DNA of 64,000 nt from Gelidibacter salicanalis (GTDB taxonomy: Bacteria > Bacteroidota > Bacteroidia > Flavobacteriales > Flavobacteriaceae): assembly GCF_007997285.1 (NCBI RefSeq), contig NZ_VORX01000005.1, forward strand, positions 186,001 to 250,000. Direction: 5' to 3'. Shown here piece after piece: positions 1 to 9,750 of this stretch. The position numbers and the translations under genes are program-made. Position 1 is the stretch's first letter. Every line of letters starts with the position of its first letter. The notes beneath the pieces were generated by a model, which did not search any database, was not told where the DNA came from, and was given only the letters and a program-made list of their open reading frames with translations.

Positions 1-639
1 TTTTTTATAATTTTATTAGCGTGCAGTGTTTGTACGCAGGCACAAACAAATATTAGTTACAGTCCTTCATCTGGAACTAGTGGTGTAGCCACTATGAATG
101 CGACCTTGTCTGGTGAGAATACTATTGGTGGAAGTGTTTATCTGTTTAAAGAATGGGACCAACCTGCCAAAGTCTTTACCGCTGACAACAAGGTGATCAA
201 TGTACCAAACATTAACTACAATGCTAAAAATTCATTTTTTGCTTCTAAGATGACCAATGATTCTATATTTATTTTTCACGGAATAAATAAAGTTGAAGCG
301 CAAGGCAAACGGTTTGATAAAATTGGAGATAAATTTTATGAAGTCTTGTATACTTTTGATGATGACAAGATGTTTTTAAAAGAACACATTGTAGTAGAAA
401 AGCCGGAGTTACATCATATAACTAGTACAGTTATTGGACCTGGGAAATATGTTTTTGAAGAGAAGTATTATCTTTTCACTAATGATGAACTCCTGAGCTT
501 CTGGCCAAGTAAGAAAAATATCCTTGATGCTGTAGATTCTGAAAAATCTGCTGTCAATAAACAAGTAAAAACTCAAAAATGGTCCTTTTCAAAAGAGGAA
601 GACATTATTAAAATTTTTAAGTACTATGACACTTTATAA
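1..639 (+). CDS. Secreted hypothetical protein, 5' end cut by window edge
   Basis: The frame that ends at the TAA of 637-639 is open from the first base of the window. Ahead of the first in-window Met (position 94) it reads a hydrophobic stretch (FFIILLACSVC) followed by TQAQT, which looks like the end of a signal peptide. The Met at 94 is therefore probably internal and the true start lies upstream of the window. About 212 residues are visible. The exported part is rich in Phe, Lys and Tyr with no motif I recognise; no family is assigned. A strong terminator follows the stop, so this gene ends its own transcript before carA. Confidence 0.75.
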   Translation, partial: FFIILLACSVCTQAQTNISYSPSSGTSGVATMNATLSGENTIGGSVYLFKEWDQPAKVFTADNKVINVPNINYNAKNSFFASKMTNDSIFIFHGINKVEAQGKRFDKIGDKFYEVLYTFDDDKMFLKEHIVVEKPELHHITSTVIGPGKYVFEEKYYLFTNDELLSFWPSKKNILDAVDSEKSAVNKQVKTQKWSFSKEEDIIKIFKYYDTL

Positions 640-650
640 ACAAACACCTT

Positions 651-688
651 AAAAAAAGGATAAACATTTTAGTTTATCCTTTTTTTTA
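651..688 (+). terminator. Intrinsic terminator
   Basis: A perfect 15-bp stem (AAAAAAAGGATAAAC at 651-665 against GTTTATCCTTTTTTT) with a short loop and a T-run lies between the secreted protein gene and carA. Its A-rich left arm could also make it work in the reverse direction. Confidence 0.85.
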
Positions 689-716
689 TGCAATTTTGCC
701 AAACTCTTTTCGAATT

Positions 717-1820
717 ATGAAATATAATAAGCGTCAAAAAGCCATCATTTTACTTTCAGATGGTACAATATTCCACGGTAAATCAGTAGGTAGAGAAGGT
801 TCTGCCTTTGGAGAAGTTTGTTTTAACACGGGAACTACTGGTTATCAGGAGATTTTTACAGATCCTTCCTATTATGGTCAACTAATGGTTGCCACCAACG
901 CCCATATTGGTAATTATGGCACCCATGCTGACGAAGTAGAATCAGATGATATTAAGATCTCTGGACTCATTTGTAAAAATTTTAGTTATAACTATTCAAG
1001 AGCTTCGGCGGAAGGTTCTTTAGAGGATTTTTTCAATAAAAATAACCTATTGGCGATTTCAGATGTTGATACGCGTGCTTTAGTGACCTATATCAGAGAA
1101 AATGGGGCTATGAACGCGGTCATTTCAACAGAAGTGGACAATGTTGAAGGGTTGAAAAAACAATTGGCAGAAGTGCCTGAAATGGACGGTTTGGAACTTG
1201 CTTCTAAAGTGAGTACGACTGAACCTTATTTTGTGGGCGATGAAAACGCAACCTACCGCATTGCCGCTTTAGATTTAGGAATAAAGAAGAATATTCTCAG
1301 AAATTTCGCCAAACGCGATGCGTACATTAAAGTGTTTCCATACAATGCCACTTTTGAGGATATGAAGGCATTTAATCCAGATGGTTATTTTCTTTCTAAT
1401 GGTCCTGGAGATCCTGAACCTTTAGAGAATGCTATTGCTTTGGCTAAAGAAATAATCGATCATAATTTGCCGCTTTTCGGAATTTGTCTCGGTCACCAAG
1501 TAATCGGGTTGGCAAACGGCATTTCAACTTACAAGATGCACAATGGTCATAGAGGGATTAATCATCCGGTTAAGAATTTAGTGACTGGTAAAGGAGAGAT
1601 TACCTCTCAAAATCATGGATTCGCCATTAACAAGGAAGAAACAGAACAGCATCCTGATTTTGAAATAACGCACATTCATTTAAATGACCACACGGTTGCT
1701 GGGATGCGTATGAAATCTAAAAATTGCTTTTCGGTACAATACCATCCTGAAGCAAGTCCGGGTCCGCAAGACGCCTCGTATTTGTTTGATCAGTTTATCG
1801 AGAATATAAAAAATAAATAG
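717..1820 (+). CDS. carA: Carbamoyl-phosphate synthase small subunit (glutaminase)
   Basis: This subunit hydrolyses glutamine and passes ammonia to CarB for carbamoyl phosphate, the precursor of pyrimidines and arginine. The N-terminal CPSase small-chain domain (IILLSDGTIFHGKS, SPGD-like turns) is followed by a class I glutamine amidotransferase domain with the nucleophile in GICLGHQ (Cys257 in my numbering) and the His/Glu pair in HPEASPG (about residues 343-345). I chose the ATG at 717 (MKYNKRQK); an upstream in-frame TTG at 696 falls just after the terminator and would add seven residues that the family does not have. The length of 367 residues is normal. carB is not next door, unlike many bacteria. 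pyrE lies 12 kb away. Confidence 0.97.
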   Translation: MKYNKRQKAIILLSDGTIFHGKSVGREGSAFGEVCFNTGTTGYQEIFTDPSYYGQLMVATNAHIGNYGTHADEVESDDIKISGLICKNFSYNYSRASAEGSLEDFFNKNNLLAISDVDTRALVTYIRENGAMNAVISTEVDNVEGLKKQLAEVPEMDGLELASKVSTTEPYFVGDENATYRIAALDLGIKKNILRNFAKRDAYIKVFPYNATFEDMKAFNPDGYFLSNGPGDPEPLENAIALAKEIIDHNLPLFGICLGHQVIGLANGISTYKMHNGHRGINHPVKNLVTGKGEITSQNHGFAINKEETEQHPDFEITHIHLNDHTVAGMRMKSKNCFSVQYHPEASPGPQDASYLFDQFIENIKNK

Positions 1821-1823
1821 TGT

Positions 1824-1862
1824 AAAAACCTCAAAGATCCGCAGTGTTCTTTGAGGTTTCTT
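1824..1862 (+). terminator. Intrinsic terminator after carA
   Basis: AAACCTCAAAG (from 1826) pairs with CTTTGAGGTTT (1849-1859) a few bases after the carA stop. Only a short T-rich tail follows. Confidence 0.75.
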
Positions 1863-2015
1863 CATAGCGCAAACAATATCGCTCTTTTTAAATGTAAATC
1901 TGAAAACTGAGTGGGCAATTAGAGTAACAATTTCGTAAATTAGCAAAGCTCGGCATTACCGGAAACGACAGAAGAATCTAATGCTGACTATAAAAATTAT
2001 AAACAACAGCACTAA

Positions 2016-3320
<1,305 letters not shown>

Positions 3321-3330
3321 ACCTCAAGTT

Positions 3331-4082
3331 TTAAAACGTATATAAAAGCCCATTCGTTAATTCGTACTGGGCTTTTGGTATGGTAACCACTGGGTAGGCG
3401 TCAAAATTGTAAGTAAACGTCGTTTTAAAGGACAGGTTTTCCCAAATTTTGAGCAGAATGCTGGTGGTGCTGGATAGTCGGTAGTCATTAAACGCATCCA
3501 AGCGTGGTTGGTAATAACTCGTGCTTATAATTCCTAAGGTTTCTGTAGGGTAGAGGCTAATGAGATATAAGTGCTCGCCCGCAGATTTTCGTTGACGTTG
3601 TTCGCTTCAATTTTTGAAGCTTTCTCATATTCGTACATGATGAGCGTTCCTAAATAAAATCTATAATCATCATTGCTAGACAGTTTGAATCGAGGACCAA
3701 TTCCTAATAAGCCTCTAAAATCAATTTCGGAAATCGCATCGTACTGTGCCTGGGCAAAGGCTTCCATCTTTACCGTCTCCGTCAGTCGGTGGTTGTACCG
3801 CAAATGCTGAGTGCCTTTGTTTACAAAAGATTCGCCTGCTGCTTTTTCAAATTTTAAATCATTGACAAATAACCATAATTCTTTGGAGTTGTTATATTGA
3901 ATATGGGCTTTATTGGCAATTTTAAAAATGCTGTTTTTGTTTTTTATAAAGCTCGCATCCAAACTTAATGATCCGATCCATTTAGCTGAATCCGTCTTCT
4001 TGCGCATGGTTTCTATATTAATCACCTGTGACTGCGCCACACTGCCAAAAAGCACTAAAAGTATCAAAATTAAAAATCGCAT
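3331..4082 (-). pseudogene. DUF481-type outer-membrane beta-barrel protein, frameshifted
   Basis: The intact 5' part (182 codons from the ATG at 4082) starts with a signal peptide (LILLVLFGSVAQSQ) and continues as alternating beta-strands typical of DUF481 outer-membrane barrels. It runs into a stop at 3534. A second frame, open without stops from about 3560 down to a TAA at 3331-3333, continues the same protein (LYPTETLGIISTSYYQPRLD, later NYTF-type strands) and ends in ...LLYTF, the aromatic C-terminus expected of a barrel. Losing one base near 3555-3557 explains the break; repaired, the protein would be about 250 residues. Either the gene is recently inactivated or the assembly has a one-base error. 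Little other decay is visible, which fits a very recent event or an error. Confidence 0.8.
3344..3376. terminator. Terminator-like hairpin between eno and the DUF481 gene
   Basis: AAAAGCCCA (3344-3352) pairs with TGGGCTTTT (3368-3376), so it can act in both directions. It overlaps the last codons of the DUF481 reading frame as reconstructed on the opposite strand. Confidence 0.6.
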
Positions 4083-4337
4083 AGTATCCTGTAATTTGTT
4101 TAATATGATATAATTATCTTTTTTGGATAAAGAGCTTACTGCCGTACAATACGTTAGCAGATGCCAAAATTAACAAAATCCGAAAGAACACCCACGGGAT
4201 ATGCCACGTTATACATAGATTTTATTAATATTAAGATTGCTAAAATGCTCGTGCGTTGCTTTCAAAATAGTGATATATTTCGTAAATTCGTGACATCACT
4301 TTACAATTACAAACTCAAAATAAACTTATAGATACAT

Positions 4338-5624
4338 ATGTCAGACAAAGCTACGTTAGAAATAGACGGTAAAAAATACGAATTCCCACTAATTGTAGGT
4401 ACTGAAAAAGAAGTTGCCATTGATGTCAGCACTTTAAGAAGTACTACAGATAGTGTTATCACCCTCGATCCAGGCTATAAAAACACAGGATCCTGCCAAA
4501 GTGCCATAACATTTTTAGATGGTGAAAAGGGCGTGTTAAGATACCGCGGTTATTCCATAGAGGAATTGGCTGAAAAAGCAGACTTTCTTGAAGTAGCGTT
4601 CTTGCTTATTTTTGGTGAATTGCCAACTAAAGAACAATTGGACAAATTCCACTCAGATATTAAAGCACAATCAGTTGTTGATGAGGATATTCGAAAAATA
4701 GTAGATGCATTTCCTAAGTCAGCGCATCCAATGGGCGTTATTGCATCGCTTACAAGTGCATTAACAGCCTTTAATCCATCTTCTGTCAATGTCGATTCTG
4801 AAGAAGATATGTATAAGGCTATTGTTAAGATTTTGGGTAAGTTCCCAGTTTTGGTGGCATGGACCTTCCGTAAAAAGAATGGTTTGCCATTAGATTATGG
4901 TGACAAAAACTTAGGCTATGTAGAGAACATTTTGAAAATGATGTTCAAGCAGCCTAACGAAGATTATAAAATGAATCCCATTGTTTTAAATGCTTTGGAT
5001 AAATTATTAATTCTTCATGCTGATCATGAACAAAACTGTTCTACATCAACGGTAAGAATTGCAGGATCATCCCATGTTGGATTATTTGCATCGCTTTCTA
5101 CAGGTATTTCTGCATTGTGGGGACCACTTCACGGTGGCGCTAATCAAGCGGTTTTAGAAATGTTGGAAGGCATTAATGCTGATGGTGGTGATACTGATAA
5201 ATATATGGCAAAAGCCAAAGACCGCGAAGATCCATTCCGTTTGATGGGCTTCGGTCACCGCGTGTACAAAAACTTCGATCCAAGAGCTAAAATCATTAAA
5301 AAAGCTGCCGATGAAGTGTTGAACGACTTAGGTGTTGAAGATAAAATTTTAGAGATTGCAAAAGCTTTAGAACAAGAAGCGTTAAAAGATCCTTATTTTG
5401 TAGAGCGTAAACTGTATCCTAACGTTGATTTCTATTCAGGAATCATTTACAGAGCTATGGGCATCCCAACAGATATGTTTACGGTAATGTTTGCTTTAGG
5501 ACGTTTACCAGGTTGGATTGCACAATGGCGTGAAATGAGATTGAATAAGGAGCCAATAGGCAGACCGAGACAAATCTATATTGGAGAAACTTTAAGGTCT
5601 TTCAAATCGATCGATAAGCGTTAA
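4338..5624 (+). CDS. gltA: Citrate synthase (type II)
   Basis: Citrate synthase condenses oxaloacetate and acetyl-CoA at the entry to the TCA cycle. At 428 residues it has the long N-terminal extension of hexameric type II enzymes. The active-site segments are seen in order: HADHEQNCSTSTVR, the His-bearing GPLHGGANQA, GFGHRVYKNFDPRA, and DFYSGIIYRAMG with the catalytic Asp. The gene is monocistronic, with 255 bp of leader region upstream and a clear terminator downstream. mdh of the same cycle lies 32 kb away. Confidence 0.98.
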   Translation: MSDKATLEIDGKKYEFPLIVGTEKEVAIDVSTLRSTTDSVITLDPGYKNTGSCQSAITFLDGEKGVLRYRGYSIEELAEKADFLEVAFLLIFGELPTKEQLDKFHSDIKAQSVVDEDIRKIVDAFPKSAHPMGVIASLTSALTAFNPSSVNVDSEEDMYKAIVKILGKFPVLVAWTFRKKNGLPLDYGDKNLGYVENILKMMFKQPNEDYKMNPIVLNALDKLLILHADHEQNCSTSTVRIAGSSHVGLFASLSTGISALWGPLHGGANQAVLEMLEGINADGGDTDKYMAKAKDREDPFRLMGFGHRVYKNFDPRAKIIKKAADEVLNDLGVEDKILEIAKALEQEALKDPYFVERKLYPNVDFYSGIIYRAMGIPTDMFTVMFALGRLPGWIAQWREMRLNKEPIGRPRQIYIGETLRSFKSIDKR

Positions 5625-5644
5625 TACGATATTAATAATGCAGA

Positions 5645-5677
5645 AAGCTTCATTTTTTTTAGATGAAGCTTTTTTTA
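5645..5677 (+). terminator. Intrinsic terminator after gltA
   Basis: AAAGCTTCAT and ATGAAGCTTT flank a T-rich loop and are followed by a T-run, 20 bp after the gltA stop. Confidence 0.85.
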
Positions 5678-5688
5678 TACTTTAGATT

Positions 5689-6603
5689 ATGCTGAAATTG
5701 AATATTAAAAATGAAACCTCCCGTTTAAGGGCCGTGGTTTTAGGAACAGCGGTGAGCAATGGACCCACGCCGGGAATTGATGAGGCCTACGATCCTAAAT
5801 CGTTGGAACATATAAAAGCGGGTACCTATCCAATAGAAGCTGACATGGTAAAAGAAATGGAAGCTGTTGCTAAGGTTTTGGAGAAGTATGACGTAAAAGT
5901 GTACCGTCCAGATCAAATTGAAGACTACAATCAGATTTTTGCCAGAGACATTGCTTTTGTGATTGATGATCTTTTTATCAAAGCCAATATTCTTCCCGAT
6001 AGGGAGAAAGAATTGGATGCGATTCAGTACGTAATCGATCAAATTGATTCACAAAAAGTTGTTCGTCCACCTGAAGAAGTACACGTGGAAGGGGGAGACG
6101 TGATGCTCTGGAACAATCATATATTTATTGGCACCTACAAAGGGAGCGATTATAAAGATTACATCACCGCCCGTACCAATATGGAAGGTGTCAATTATAT
6201 AAAGCAATTATTTCCTAACAAAATTGTTAAAGAATTCGATTTGGTAAAATCGAGAATAGAACCAAGAGATAACGCGTTGCATTTGGATTGTTGTTTTCAA
6301 CCCGTAGGAAAAAATAAAGGAATTATTTATAAGAGTGGTTTTAGGGAAGAAAGCGACTATATGTATTTGGTCAATTTGTTCGGCAAAAACAATCTCTTCC
6401 ATATTACTCGAGAGGAAATGTACCACATGAACAGTAATATCTTTTCAATTTCTGAGGATGTGGTCATTTCCGAACAGAAATTCACCCGTTTAAATAAGTG
6501 GTTGCGCCAGCAGGGATTTACTGTTGAAGAAGTCCCTTATGCCGAAATCGCTAAGCAGGAAGGCTTGTTGCGCTGCAGTACGATGCCGCTGATCAGAGAT
6601 TAA
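5689..6603 (+). CDS. Arginine deiminase / dimethylargininase-superfamily amidinohydrolase
   Basis: This 304-residue protein belongs to the guanidino-group-modifying (pentein) superfamily. The ordered catalytic landmarks are FARDIAFVID (acidic substrate-binding segment), HVEGGDVMLWNN (EGGD motif), ALHLDCCFQPVG (catalytic His in HLD) and a C-terminal nucleophilic Cys in GLLRCSTMPL. The exact substrate (arginine, dimethylarginine, or transfer to another acceptor) cannot be read from the sequence. A second superfamily member, ctlX, lies 11 kb downstream; the two together suggest arginine/citrulline turnover. The start at 5689 is only 12 bp after the gltA terminator T-run, so its promoter must be compact or it relies on read-through. 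Confidence 0.85.
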   Translation: MLKLNIKNETSRLRAVVLGTAVSNGPTPGIDEAYDPKSLEHIKAGTYPIEADMVKEMEAVAKVLEKYDVKVYRPDQIEDYNQIFARDIAFVIDDLFIKANILPDREKELDAIQYVIDQIDSQKVVRPPEEVHVEGGDVMLWNNHIFIGTYKGSDYKDYITARTNMEGVNYIKQLFPNKIVKEFDLVKSRIEPRDNALHLDCCFQPVGKNKGIIYKSGFREESDYMYLVNLFGKNNLFHITREEMYHMNSNIFSISEDVVISEQKFTRLNKWLRQQGFTVEEVPYAEIAKQEGLLRCSTMPLIRD

Positions 6604-6621
6604 TAACTATAGTTATAACTT

Positions 6622-6664
6622 TAAAAACTGGAATAGAAAGACATCTTTTTGCTCCGGTTTTTTT
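6622..6664. terminator. Terminator between the amidinohydrolase gene and the convergent membrane gene
   Basis: AAAACTGGA (6624-6632) pairs with TCCGGTTTT (6653-6661, one G-U pair) and is followed by more T. The next gene converges from the right. Confidence 0.65.
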
Positions 6665-6682
6665 GTGGGTACTGATGCCGTT

Positions 6683-7096
6683 TTATATTGCGAATTTAGC
6701 AGAGGTTAAAACGAGCACACAGCAGCATAAGATCACATTATATCTCGATTTTTCAGTCCAATAAAAATAGAATAGGAATCCGAGATTGATGAGAGCGTAA
6801 ATGCCAAGCGTAGTATGGACAAAACCAGACTCCTCTTGAAAAAACACTGAGGCGGTAAGCGTAATAATATTGCTGGTAACAAAATAGGAAAGCGCTGCCA
6901 AAATATGTTTCTTTTTTGATGTGTTATCAAATGCATCACCTAAGAATAACTTCACAGGAAAAAAATAAATACTGCTGATGACAGCTATTACTAAATACGC
7001 AACTACCGGCACCACATTCTTAACGGTTAAGAAGTAGAGTACACTGATCAGGAGAACTAACACATAATCCCTTTTTATAAAGGTTTTATAATCCAT
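6683..7096 (-). CDS. Small hypothetical integral membrane protein
   Basis: The 137-residue protein has four hydrophobic segments: about residues 11-25, 30-47, 65-84 and 96-112, plus a Cys-rich fifth stretch near the C-terminus (ILCCCVLVLTSAK). There is no signal peptide and I recognise no family. It lies downstream of the psd/ACBP operon on the same strand with a gap of about 115 bp, so it may be a separate unit. Confidence 0.65.
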   Translation of the reverse strand: MDYKTFIKRDYVLVLLISVLYFLTVKNVVPVVAYLVIAVISSIYFFPVKLFLGDAFDNTSKKKHILAALSYFVTSNIITLTASVFFQEESGFVHTTLGIYALINLGFLFYFYWTEKSRYNVILCCCVLVLTSAKFAI

Positions 7097-7211
7097 ATGG
7101 CATTTAGTAGAATTAATGAGCTAGCCGCAGGTTAAACTGGGAGCTGGGCATCTAAGATATATAAAAACACAGGAGTTATGCTACAGAAAAATCTGATAAT
7201 AAAATAAGAGA

Positions 7212-7478
7212 TTATTTTCCGTACAGGAAATAATTGTTCACCAAATCGATATAAATGCGTTTGGCTTCAGCTTCAGATACACTCTTAATTTGGAAGAGCG
7301 CATTAGTCTTAAAGGCGTTGATGATAGGCTTCTTGCTTCGCGGACCGGAATAGTCGTTTGTAGCCTTTTTATAATAGGCGTACAGACGAAGTAGTAAATC
7401 AGCAGGGAATGCACCTGTATAACTATTAATGCGTTCTACAGCCTCTCTAAATTCAATATCTAAGTTGTCAGAAGTCAT
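7212..7478 (-). CDS. Acyl-CoA-binding protein
   Basis: The 88-residue protein matches the small four-helix ACBP family: LLRLYAYYKKATNDYSG is the acyl-CoA headgroup-binding helix region, and the size is that of stand-alone ACBPs. In this family it buffers or carries long-chain acyl-CoA. Its ATG overlaps the psd stop by 4 bp (ATGA type), so it is translationally coupled to the phospholipid genes. That context supports a role in supplying acyl chains for membrane lipids. The C-terminal half is less conserved by eye. Confidence 0.85.
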   Translation of the reverse strand: MTSDNLDIEFREAVERINSYTGAFPADLLLRLYAYYKKATNDYSGPRSKKPIINAFKTNALFQIKSVSEAEAKRIYIDLVNNYFLYGK

Positions 7479-8128
7479 TTTGTTTCAGCAATCACACTAA
7501 TCCCGCCTTTTACTTTTTGGTTGAGTTCTACTTTTATATCGGCATCAAGAGGTAAAAAGAGATCGACCCGCGATCCGAATTTTATAAATCCAGAATCAGC
7601 CCCTTGGGTAGCCATCGCATCTACTTTAGCGTAATTGACAATCCGTTTGGCCAAAGCTCCGGCAATCTGACGGTAAAGTACCTGACCAAAGGTCTGGTTT
7701 TCTACAACTACTGTAGTACGTTCATTGTCTTCACTAGCCTTTGGATGCCAAGCGACAAGATATTTGCCCGGGTGATACTTGCTATACACTACTTTACCAC
7801 CAATAGGATACCGGGTAACGTGTACATTAATAGGCGACATAAATACAGACACCTGAATGCGCTTATCTTTAAAAAATTCCTTCTCAAAAACTTCCTCAAT
7901 TACCACAACTTTCCCATCGACAGGAGAAAGGACATGGTTATCATGAAGCGTTCCTAAACGTTTTGGGTTTCTGAAAAACTGTAGTATTATGAGAAAAAAC
8001 GCTATAACTAAAAGCATTAAGGTAGTCCTTAACCAGGATAACGTAACAAAATAATCAATGCTCATAATGGCTATAACAACTAGTGCAATAGAAATCATGA
8101 CTATTTTATGGCCTTCTTTATGAAACAT
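7475..8128 (-). CDS. psd: Phosphatidylserine decarboxylase proenzyme
   Basis: The enzyme decarboxylates phosphatidylserine to phosphatidylethanolamine at the inner membrane. The 217-residue size and one or two N-terminal membrane segments (about residues 9-45) fit the short PSD-A class. The serinolysis site, where the chain cuts itself to form the pyruvoyl group, is seen as FGSRVDLF around residues 183-190. SPVDGKV and VFMSPINVHVTR are further family signatures. It overlaps cdsA by 11 bp and ACBP by 4 bp, so all three are almost certainly co-translated. Confidence 0.95.
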   Translation of the reverse strand: MFHKEGHKIVMISIALVVIAIMSIDYFVTLSWLRTTLMLLVIAFFLIILQFFRNPKRLGTLHDNHVLSPVDGKVVVIEEVFEKEFFKDKRIQVSVFMSPINVHVTRYPIGGKVVYSKYHPGKYLVAWHPKASEDNERTTVVVENQTFGQVLYRQIAGALAKRIVNYAKVDAMATQGADSGFIKFGSRVDLFLPLDADIKVELNQKVKGGISVIAETK

Positions 8129-8939
8129 ATGGGAATAATCTTAAAAATAAATATAAAAATGGTGCTGCAAAAATAATACTATCTAACCGATCTAACAAGC
8201 CGCCATGGCCAGGCATGATCACGCCACTGTCCTTTACGCCCGCTTGTCGTTTAAATTTAGACTCTATCAAATCGCCTAAGGTACCAAATACACTTGTAAT
8301 GATAGCCAATATCAACCAATTGGTAAAATCTAACTTGCCCGTAAGCATGGCAATAAAATAACTGGCTATACAAGCAAAAAATAAGCCACCTAAAAATCCT
8401 TCAAAGGTCTTTTTAGGAGACACACTAGGGAACAGCTTTTGTTTTCCAAAATTTTTGCCTATTATGTAAGCTCCAGTGTCATTAACCCAAATCAATACAA
8501 AACACCCCAACAATAACATTGGTGTAAATTCTTTGCCATTGTTAGCAATCATAATTAAAAATATAAACGCACTTGTTAAATAGAATGTTGTGAGGATAAA
8601 CCGTTTTGATTCGAACAGCGGAATCGTTTTTTCTGAAAACAAATCCTTAATTAAGAACAACTGCACGAAAATGGTAATGGTCTGTAAAATTTGAATCGCT
8701 TCCTTAAAGCCTGCATCGGTTTCCGGAATGAGCGCCCAGATGCTAAACCCGAGATACATTGTCGTAAATACGATGTATGGGGCTTTACTTTCAAGTTGTA
8801 TAAGTTTCTTGAATTCAGCCATGCAAATAAGTCCAAAGATAAAAAAGAGAACCACCAATACATACTGCCAATATATGGATAGTATGAGTAATGATATATA
8901 GATAGCGCCAGAAATGGCTCTTGTACTAAATTCCTTCAT
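8118..8939 (-). CDS. cdsA: Phosphatidate cytidylyltransferase (CDP-diglyceride synthase)
   Basis: CdsA makes CDP-diacylglycerol from phosphatidate and CTP, the branch point before phosphatidylserine. The protein (273 residues) has about eight membrane segments and the C-terminal family signature: GTLGDLIESKFKRQAGVKDSG leading to PGHGGLLDRLDS. It precedes psd, the later step of the same pathway. The upstream LUD gene ends 81 bp before it, with no terminator that I can see between them. Confidence 0.95.
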   Translation of the reverse strand: MKEFSTRAISGAIYISLLILSIYWQYVLVVLFFIFGLICMAEFKKLIQLESKAPYIVFTTMYLGFSIWALIPETDAGFKEAIQILQTITIFVQLFLIKDLFSEKTIPLFESKRFILTTFYLTSAFIFLIMIANNGKEFTPMLLLGCFVLIWVNDTGAYIIGKNFGKQKLFPSVSPKKTFEGFLGGLFFACIASYFIAMLTGKLDFTNWLILAIITSVFGTLGDLIESKFKRQAGVKDSGVIMPGHGGLLDRLDSIIFAAPFLYLFLRLFPYVS

Positions 8940-9020
8940 TTGTGATTTTTAAATAAATTTAATGACAAATGATACATTTTTATATAGACTTCTGGACATA
9001 AAATAAAGTAAAAAATTTCA

Positions 9021-9626
9021 TTATAAATCTTCGAGAAGTAGCAAATATAGGTTTTTTGAGCTACTTCCATAAGTAAGAAAGTCTTTATCTTCTAAAGTCT
9101 TAAAATGCTTGATGGTGGTGATATTGGTAGGAATGCGATCTTTATTCTTGTTTTTGATGCCTCTTAAGCCTTCTCCAATGTTTTCAACAAATTGACTGGT
9201 TGTGGCGTAGATAATGAAATTGGCAGGAAGATCTCTTAATTTTTTTTCAGCAATTTGATTGGAGGAAATGAGTAAGGATCCGTCATCTGCAATTAAATAT
9301 TCGCAGGTAGATAGAAAATATTCGCTTTCTGATGCTTTCTTTGTATCTCTAAGGTGAAAGTCCTTGAACAAATCTTTGAGTCGTGAATCAAGTAAAAAGA
9401 CATTCTTGTCTTCCCAATTATTTTCTTGAAGAATGTTTTTTAAGGTCTTGTAGATTTCTTCCATATTTTCACAATACAGAAACTTTCCACCGTTGGCCTT
9501 AAAATTTATAGTAAATTTCTCGTCTATAGGCAGCTTGATTTCAGGCATATATTTGCCTCTCTCTTCGCTTTTTATGTTATCTTCTGGCGTACTTTTTAAG
9601 CCGAAAATTTTACGAAATAGACTCAT
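9021..9626 (-). CDS. LUD-domain (LutC/YkgG-type) protein
   Basis: The 201-residue protein resembles the LUD (lactate utilisation) fold: ENMEEIYKTLKNILQ, then CEYLIADDGSLLISSNQ and LPANFIIYATTSQFVENI, which parallel the nucleotide/anion-binding region of LutC proteins. No lutA or lutB partner is present, so a lactate role is not supported here. The conserved place between ftsH and cdsA hints at an envelope-linked function, which is inference. A perfect -7 box on the minus strand (9679-9686) suggests its own promoter after the ftsH terminator. Confidence 0.75.
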   Translation of the reverse strand: MSLFRKIFGLKSTPEDNIKSEERGKYMPEIKLPIDEKFTINFKANGGKFLYCENMEEIYKTLKNILQENNWEDKNVFLLDSRLKDLFKDFHLRDTKKASESEYFLSTCEYLIADDGSLLISSNQIAEKKLRDLPANFIIYATTSQFVENIGEGLRGIKNKNKDRIPTNITTIKHFKTLEDKDFLTYGSSSKNLYLLLLEDL

Positions 9627-9678
9627 GTAGGGGGTGCTATTAACCTAGGTTTTACCCTAGTTTCAATAATGAATTCCT

Positions 9679-9686
9679 CAAATATA
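9679..9686 (-). promoter_or_regulatory. Bacteroidota -7 box for the LUD gene
   Basis: The minus strand reads TATATTTG, a full match to TAnnTTTG, about 50 bases ahead of the start codon. I see no matching TTG at the -33 spacing. Confidence 0.5.
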
Positions 9687-9688
9687 AA

Positions 9689-9727
9689 AAAACTTAAATT
9701 AACATTAGATTAATTTAAGTTTTTTAT
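9689..9727 (-). terminator. Intrinsic terminator after ftsH
   Basis: Arms AACTTAAATTAA (9691-9702) and TTAATTTAAGTT (9710-9721) form a perfect 12-bp stem with T-runs on both strands. It sits 24 bp after the ftsH stop. Confidence 0.85.
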
Positions 9728-9750
9728 ATGAATTTGAATTAAAGGTGTTA

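Noticed and set aside
1680-1946. 88-codon minus-strand frame at the carA 3' end
   Set aside because: It overlaps the CarA catalytic region and the terminator and has no recognisable protein features.
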